Of a DNA stretch of 64,000 nt, positions 58,400 through 64,000 are shown piece by piece. Origin of the DNA: Costus lasius. Taxonomy: Eukaryota > Streptophyta > Magnoliopsida > Zingiberales > Costaceae. Below the pieces are notes generated by a model. The model saw nothing but the letters and a program-made list of their open reading frames with translations. It ran no database searches and was not told where the DNA came from. Positions within the stretch are counted from its first letter, which is position 1, and the number at the start of each line of letters is the position of its first letter. Position numbers and translations under genes: made by a program. Location of the stretch: contig CM050449.1 of NCBI GenBank assembly GCA_027563935.2, positions 89,070,371-89,134,370 of the forward strand, in the 5' to 3' direction.

Positions 58400-60140
58400 A
58401 GAATCAATATCAGCTAATAGAAATCAATGTATTTTTAATGATAAACTAACACTGAAAGGAAAACCCTAAGAAATATGTGCAGAACTTCATCATTCAATTC
58501 ATCCAATCCCTAGGTTAGTATCCCTACGAATTAGTGATAAAAAATTTTGCAGGATAAGTTAAACAAACATTAATGTTGGTATATGAAATCATGTGTATTA
58601 CTGTCCAGCTTCAGAAACAAATAGCATATGTAGTAAAATCAGAAAAGTGTTTTGCTGTCCAACATTATCTTCCTTCTACCAAGAAGGAGCTTGCTACCTA
58701 CATCGGCCCCTGCAATTGGCCCCTTAATATTTATCATCTTACCTCACGAGCTATCACGTGGCCCCTGTCGCTCACTTTTCCCTTTCTTGTGGTGCCGCTT
58801 GTTTAATAGTGAATTCAAGCAAGGTTTTAGATTTTGGTCCCTAGTGGTGTACTAATCCAATATCAAATTAGTATACATATGTACTAACATACAGCATCAG
58901 CATCGATCAATATTGCCTAAAACATATTATATACGTGCATATAATATATGATCTCAAATTCATTGCTTCCTACATTTGCTGCAAAGGAAGAGGTGGATTA
59001 GAACTAAAGAACAAATCTCCTCTATTTTGATAAGTACAGGGATAGACAGCTTGTCATTACAAAGAGAAAAATGGCAAGGAGAAGATAGGAAGCAATACAG
59101 TTATTCACCAATTCCCATGGATTCACAAACTCTTTAAGCTCCTCTTGTAGCACCACTCCCTTGACTTAGGTTATGGACATGACAATGGATGCTTAAGGAA
59201 GAATATAAAAAGACATGCAAAAAATACAAGAATTTTTAGTTTTGAAGTTTTATTTTATAACAGTATTTAGGTGTGATATTATATGTATTTGTGGTCTTAT
59301 TAGATAGTCATTTTAACGGGTTGATATTGTAATTGCTAATATATTATTGTAACATCTGTTTTCTATTGAATTGATCTCTCTTTTTTGCTCTCAACTTGGA
59401 AACAAAGTTATGATTTCTCCTGCCACCCCCTTCTCTTACTTATCACCATCAGCCACAATCTTCACCTGCTCCACCGCCTTCCATAGCTGCTGCTGCCACC
59501 TTCTAAGCACTACAAATTTCCCCCTCTCGTTCATCTTTTAAGACTCATCATCACCACCACCACCTCCTCTTCTTCCCCATGTAAAATTTGCACCAGTCTA
59601 TTGTAGACAGGGGTAGCCCCTTCGCTTTTATTTTCTTTCTCTTCACCTACGAGTGGTACTTGGTGGTTTTAGGATTATGGTTAATCTTGCTTTTAGTCAT
59701 AATCACCCTCCTCTTCTCTTCTTCTCAGCAGCTCTTGCAACTTGTCCAGTTGTGTCTAGTTTCCAATCTGAGCGTGAACCGGTATATGGTCTCCTGAATT
59801 TTTGAACATCTTCAATCTACACAAGATGGTCAACCTTTATAGGAGTATCATGTTGTGCTAAGTGGGATGAACTATCCAAGTATCATTCTCCTACCATAGA
59901 TATGACTACACTTCTTCAACAAAGAATTTCTTGGTAGTAATATTCTTTTCAAGTTTTGATGATACCTACTCTATAGTATAAGCTCATCTGCTGGTTGACT
60001 CTATAAATACATAAATTAATTGTTACACAAATTTTAAATGTCATGAGGGGCTCAAATTGATCAAAGTCCCACGCAAGGGACGAGTCTAAGTGATTCGTCC
60101 AGATTCAACGCAATCGGCAGAAGTGCACCCGTGCGCGCCC
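58400..60140. other. segment with possible copia leader remnant
   Basis: No gene. 59230-59400 looks like a short LTR ending near CTCTCAACTTGGAAACAAAG, a poor match to an LTR-PBS junction, and a faint LSGMNYPS-like Gag start follows near 59850. Too weak to annotate as an element. Confidence 0.25.
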
Positions 60141-60224
60141 CTCAGTCTCCACGAAGAGTTCTGACCTTTGTCTAGCTCAAGACTCAGTCTCCACGAAGAG
60201 TTGTGACTTTTGTCTAGCCCAAGA
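60141..60224. repeat. two-copy 42-bp tandem repeat
   Basis: CTCAGTCTCCACGAAGAGTT at 60141 recurs at 60183 with its following bases, differing at a few positions. Confidence 0.85.
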
Positions 60225-60491
60225 AAGAGAGAGGAGAGAGAAAACCACATCAATATTTAAAATAAATAAGTGAAGGGGAAAATTATACCTATGGTTGGGT
60301 CGGATCATCCACCAAGATCCGAACCCGAATCCAAAAATCCACCCGCGGCTCACGTCCGCACTCGAGCCTTGCGCCCGATCCGCCTCTCGGTCGCATTCGC
60401 CAATCCGAGGGCGATTTCGGGTCCACGCCCGAACGCCAGGTCCGAGATCAGAATAGCTGCGTCTGCATTTACACGCTTCCGAAGGCCAAAG
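60225..60491. other. GC-rich segment left of the hAT element
   Basis: Rich in TCCGAACCCG-like words; no gene recognised. The last 8 bases, GGCCAAAG, are the expected position of the hAT target duplication. Confidence 0.35.
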
Positions 60492-60499
60492 TAGAGGTG

Positions 60500-60880
60500 G
60501 CCATGGGCCGTGCCCGGGCCGGCCCGGGCCCGGGCCCGCCTCGGCCCGCCAGAAATCGGGCCGTGCCAGGCACGGCCCGATTGTAATCGTGCCGTGCCGG
60601 GCACGGCACGGCTGAAATTTCCTTTGGCCCGGCACGGCACGCGGCACGATTAGGCGTGCCGTCGCCGGCACGGCTCCGCCGGGCCGTGGGCACGAATCCG
60701 GCCCGCGGGCCAGATCCGGCACGCGGGCCTGGCACGGCCCGCGGGCTAACGGCGGCACGTGGGTCAAATACGGCCCAACGGGCCCAATTAGGCACGCGGG
60801 CCATGTTGGGCCTGGCCCGGTTTTGGCCCGTGGGCCAAATTTGCCCCGTGGGCCGCATTTGGCCCGTGGGCCGAATTTAA
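60500..60880. repeat. left subterminal GGCCCG-rich repeats
   Basis: Dense, both-orientation copies of GGCCCG, GGCACGGC and GCGGGCC. Probable binding sites for the transposase. Long open frames across it on both strands are composition artefacts. Confidence 0.8.
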
Positions 60881-60999
60881 AAAAAAAAAAATTTAATAAG
60901 TAAATTACTTAATTAAAATATATAAAATGTGAAAAAATAAAAAAAATTGAGAATGTATATTACACAAATTTTTGAAAAAATGTTAAACTTTTATATATT

Positions 61000-61135
61000 T
61001 TAGACCGGACCCATTACAGGCTGCCTACGTACCCCACTCAAAGGAGGAATCAGGTCTACGTAGTTCTCTTTTTACAACTCTTTTTACAACTCTTTCTACA
61101 ACTCTTTCTACAACTTTTTTATAACTTTTTTTATA
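61000..61135. repeat. conserved hAT 3' motif and TCTTTTTACAAC tandem repeat
   Basis: CTGCCTACGTACCCC and TCTACGTAGTTC form a spaced pair seen beside transposase ends in related plant hAT elements. 61065-61125 then repeats (T)CTTTTTACAAC about five times. Confidence 0.6.
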
Positions 61136-61152
61136 ATTATTTATTACAACGT

Positions 61153-63291
61153 TTATCCATTGGTGCTTCCGCTTGCACTTCCAAGACTTTGTTCATCATC
61201 ATCCGATGAAGTTGAATGACCACCTTTATCTTGAAGACGATCTTCAGCATCTAGCCAATCTTTAAGACAAATACACATTTCCACGCTTTCTTCGTTCATT
61301 CGGCTTCGCTTCTCGTCCAGCACCCTGCCGCCGGCACTAAAACAAGACTCCGATGCTACAGTAGACACCGGAGGAGTTAGTAGATCACGTGCCATGGCAG
61401 AAATCACAGGATATGATTTTCCTTGTGATCTCCACCATGATAAAATATCAAAATTATCTATTTGTTCTTCTGTGAGTAAAGATGTATGATTATTTTCTAA
61501 AAAAAATGTTAATTCATTAAAATTACTAGATTTACTTGTTGATGTTCCTTTTCTATTTAAAATTGAGCGTATTCTTCCTGTAATATTTTTACTACTAGTA
61601 GATACATTAGTTTGAGAGGATGTTGGATTCATTGTATGTCCAAATTTTAAATTATAAACATTATACATTTCATCTAATAAGGTAGAAACTTCATTTTTTT
61701 TCTCATTTACTCCTTCAAGTTCCATATTTCTATAATATTCATCTAATAAAATATGAACACCTTCTAATTTTAATCTAGGATCCATAATTGAAGCTAAACA
61801 ATATAAAGAAGATATATTTTTCCAATATTTTTTAAATTTTGTTTCCATTTTAAAAATTACTTGAAAAACATTTTCATCATGTCTATATTGAGAAAACATT
61901 TCACTAATTAAAACTAAATGTTCTAAAATTAAACATGATGTAGGATAATAAACACCAGATAAATGAGTGCTAGCATTATAAAAAATTTCTAAAATATTAT
62001 GTAATAATTTTGCTTTATCCCAATCATTTTCTTCAATGTTTCCATCAGGCATTCTTTCATTATAAAATAATGTAAGAGGATCCTTAAATGGAAAACATGT
62101 TGTTAGCATATCATAAGTAGAATTCCATCGTGTTTTAATATCAAGTTTAAATTTTTTATATGACAAACCATAAGATTTACATGTTTGTCTAAAATCTTGA
62201 TTTCTAGAAGTAGAAGAAGTAACAAATCTAACAGCATTTCTTAATTTAGTTACATGTTCATCTACTTCTCTTATTCCATCTTGAACACATAAGTTTAGAA
62301 TATGGCATGCACATCGTATATGAAAAAAAGCACCATTAAATATTGGATTTAACAATCTTTTTAATTTATCAATTGCACTATCATTATTACTTGCATTATC
62401 AAAACTAATTGAAAAAATTTTATTAATTATATTATATGAATGTAAAATGCTATGAAATTGTCTAACTATAGCATTTGCAGTATGAGGATATTCAAAAATT
62501 TTAAATGCAATAATTCTTTTTTGTAAAAAAAATTCACTATCTATCCAATGTGCCGTAATATACATGTATGACTGATCAGAATGATTACTGGTCCAAATAT
62601 CAGATGTTAAAGAAATACAAGAAGTTAATGTAATTAAAACTTGTAAAAGATTAGTTTTATATTCAGAAAAATTTTTTATAGCATCCCTACGCATGGTTTG
62701 TTTACTTACTTTTTTATATTTAGGTTGTAGTGATTTATGTATAAATTTTTCAAATTTATAATTTTCTGCTAAAGAAAATGGTTGTTCATCCCAAACAATA
62801 AATTTAGCTAATTCTTTTCTAAGAACTTCAGTAGAATAATTAAAAATTTCAAAAGAACTAGAGGAAAGATTTAGAGTAGCCTGTGCACGATCGATTTGAG
62901 TTTGATGGCTTCTGATGTGGCGAGTCAAATGACCAGTTCCACCCGATGATTTGCAAGTTAAGACTTTTTTGCACTTTTTGCAGCTGGCTCTTTCTTCGCC
63001 GTTAATCATCACTACATCGAAGCTCTTCCAAACGTCGCTCGTGCGTTTTCTTGAGCCTGACACAGTAGACTCGTGAGGGTTTGCACTGCATCCCTCCTCT
63101 CCCTGCATAGTGTTAGTAGGCTCAAATTCAACATGATCTTGCTGTTGTTGATTTGGGTCGTAAGGCGGAGGGTTGGCATCTTGATCTTGATCGGGTGGCA
63201 TAACGGGGTTAGTACTTGTCCCCATTAGCTCTTGCTCGAATGCCTCAATCTCCCATGGCAAAAGATCCCATGTATTGTTCAATCCCGCCAT
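61153..63291 (-). CDS. hAT-family transposase, intact 712 residues
   Basis: An uninterrupted frame from ATG 63291 to its stop. Residues ~84-130 form a BED-type zinc finger (C104-x2-C107, then H121 and H125/H129). The RNase H-like core carries TSDIWTS (Asp231) and ISFDNAS (Asp298), and then the CACH motif (Cys327, His330), all typical of plant hAT transposases of the RICESLEEPER type. KTRWNSTYDML follows. The C-terminal dimerisation region has SWWRSQGKSYPVISAMARDL, STVASESCFSAGGRVLDEKR and SRMNEESVEMCICLKDW, with an acidic Ser-rich end. It would bind the subterminal repeats and excise and insert the element. The length is normal for the family and no key residue is visibly missing. Expression is unknown. 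Confidence 0.95.
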   Translation of the reverse strand: MAGLNNTWDLLPWEIEAFEQELMGTSTNPVMPPDQDQDANPPPYDPNQQQQDHVEFEPTNTMQGEEGCSANPHESTVSGSRKRTSDVWKSFDVVMINGEERASCKKCKKVLTCKSSGGTGHLTRHIRSHQTQIDRAQATLNLSSSSFEIFNYSTEVLRKELAKFIVWDEQPFSLAENYKFEKFIHKSLQPKYKKVSKQTMRRDAIKNFSEYKTNLLQVLITLTSCISLTSDIWTSNHSDQSYMYITAHWIDSEFFLQKRIIAFKIFEYPHTANAIVRQFHSILHSYNIINKIFSISFDNASNNDSAIDKLKRLLNPIFNGAFFHIRCACHILNLCVQDGIREVDEHVTKLRNAVRFVTSSTSRNQDFRQTCKSYGLSYKKFKLDIKTRWNSTYDMLTTCFPFKDPLTLFYNERMPDGNIEENDWDKAKLLHNILEIFYNASTHLSGVYYPTSCLILEHLVLISEMFSQYRHDENVFQVIFKMETKFKKYWKNISSLYCLASIMDPRLKLEGVHILLDEYYRNMELEGVNEKKNEVSTLLDEMYNVYNLKFGHTMNPTSSQTNVSTSSKNITGRIRSILNRKGTSTSKSSNFNELTFFLENNHTSLLTEEQIDNFDILSWWRSQGKSYPVISAMARDLLTPPVSTVASESCFSAGGRVLDEKRSRMNEESVEMCICLKDWLDAEDRLQDKGGHSTSSDDDEQSLGSASGSTNG

Positions 63292-64000
63292 TAATTCTAC
63301 ATATAATATTAAAAGTTAGCCAAAAAAATTTAAAAAATAAGATTAAATACTTACTAATAATAAATTATACATTAAAAAATTACCTTATCACGTGTTTGAA
63401 GATCGCTTAGTAAGTAAGAACTAAGAAGTTGAGGTTTCACTTTCAGCCTTCAACAACCTTAATTTAATCATAATTATGAAAAAAAATTATATTAGAATAA
63501 TTTAAATTTAAGTACAATTACATTATAAAAGACTAAAAGTAAATTAATTTACTACTTACTTGATCTTCTCCACGTGACTAGACCGAGGGACTGAGGGAGC
63601 TTTGAAATCTTGATGGCTAATTGAAACTCAAGACTTAGAAAAGAGATTAGGAAAGTATTAAGAGAGAATGAGAAAGTAATCCAAAGTTAATTGGAAACTT
63701 GTGTGAAGAAATGAGAGGGTTGGGGGGTCAATTTATATGGATGAATTGGGTGTAAATTTACATATTTATCCCCTATTTTTAATTATTAAAAGGGGCTAAA
63801 ATGGTAATTTTATAACATAAAGACAATTATATCCCTAACTTTTAAATTTTTTCAAACCGTTATAGGGCTATTTTGGTAAAAACGCATGCCCAAATCAAAT
63901 TTTCGAACGTTGCCGCCCATTCCAGCCGTGCCGGCCCGCGTGCCGTACCTGACCTGGCCCGGCCTGACCACGTGTCGTGCCCGGCCCGGCCCGCGGGCCG
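63292..64000 (-). promoter_or_regulatory. transposase upstream region and right subterminal repeats
   Basis: Upstream of the transposase on the minus strand: AT-rich leader, then from 63920 GCCGGCCCG-type repeats matching those of the left end. Promoter elements are not identified with confidence. Confidence 0.5.

Larger units (their letters stand above)
60492..64000 (-). mobile_element. hAT transposon with intact transposase, right end outside window
   Basis: Left terminus TAGAGGTGGCCATGGGCCG, followed by about 380 bases of GGCCCG/CGGGCC/GCCGTGCC motifs. An intact transposase gene runs leftward in the middle, and the same GC-rich motifs reappear at 63920-64000. The layout (TAG-type end, subterminal repeats at both sides, BED-finger transposase) is that of a plant hAT element. 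The second inverted end and 8-bp duplication should lie just beyond the edge. Of the elements here, only this one keeps an undamaged gene. Confidence 0.88.

Noticed and set aside
60177..60880. Open frames up to 196 codons rich in Ala, Arg, Pro and Gly on both strands
   Set aside because: They lie over GC-rich subterminal repeats of the hAT element and overlap in several frames; composition artefact.

Overview
This window is nuclear DNA of a flowering plant (an angiosperm; I cannot name the species). The evidence is an exact plant miR166 precursor, a plant Sec14-like (SFH) phosphatidylinositol-transfer gene split by introns, a ribose-5-phosphate isomerase pseudogene fragment of plant type, and a dense load of Ty1/copia, Ty3/gypsy and hAT transposons with PBS, PPT and target-site duplications typical of plants. 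Host coding content is small. I can support only two host loci: MIR166 (about 30.1 kb, minus) and the 3' half of an SFH gene (53.4-57.8 kb, minus).

Layout. 1-5.4 kb: minus-strand copia element A, running off the left edge, with a 1.8-kb LTR. 5.4-5.8 kb: fragments of a gypsy-like and a copia LTR. 6.05-13.32 kb: complete but decayed plus-strand copia element B with two ~590-bp LTRs and a 5-bp target duplication; a 596-bp non-autonomous hAT element with its own 8-bp target duplication sits inside its gag. 13.5-22.6 kb: a decayed minus-strand hAT transposase gene of the DUF659 type. It is interrupted after its tail by a second GC-rich non-autonomous hAT element and by a composite block holding an ORF of 21-residue HGQAV repeats, the ribose-5-phosphate isomerase fragment, an array of about 14 hairpin-forming repeats, and a putative LTR with a TATA box. 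The transposase core is also tandemly duplicated. 23-31 kb: mostly unrecognised sequence with a tiny LINE scar, a long (TA)n tract and the MIR166 hairpin. 31.8-33 kb: remnant copia C. 36.4 kb: LTR-like sequence. 38.2-42.9 kb: complete minus-strand copia D with a 5-bp target duplication. 44.4-45.4 kb: copia fragment E. 45.7-51.7 kb: complete but non-autonomous Athila/Tat-type gypsy element with a 5-bp target duplication and a tRNA-Asp-type PBS. 53.4-57.8 kb: SFH exons, with a copia remnant (F) in one intron. 60.5-64 kb: a potentially autonomous hAT element with an intact 712-residue transposase, cut by the right edge.

The retroelements are not cooperating genes. They are independent insertions, several nested, and all the copia and gypsy coding regions are broken by stops, frameshifts or lost catalytic residues. 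The only transposon gene that looks intact is the hAT transposase at 61.2-63.3 kb, which could in principle mobilise non-autonomous relatives. The least explained signal is the 17.76-18.35 kb repeat array. Each unit can fold into the same two-stem hairpin with a mostly GNRA-type loop, and the stems vary in compensating pairs. It is bracketed by two copies of another foldable module.
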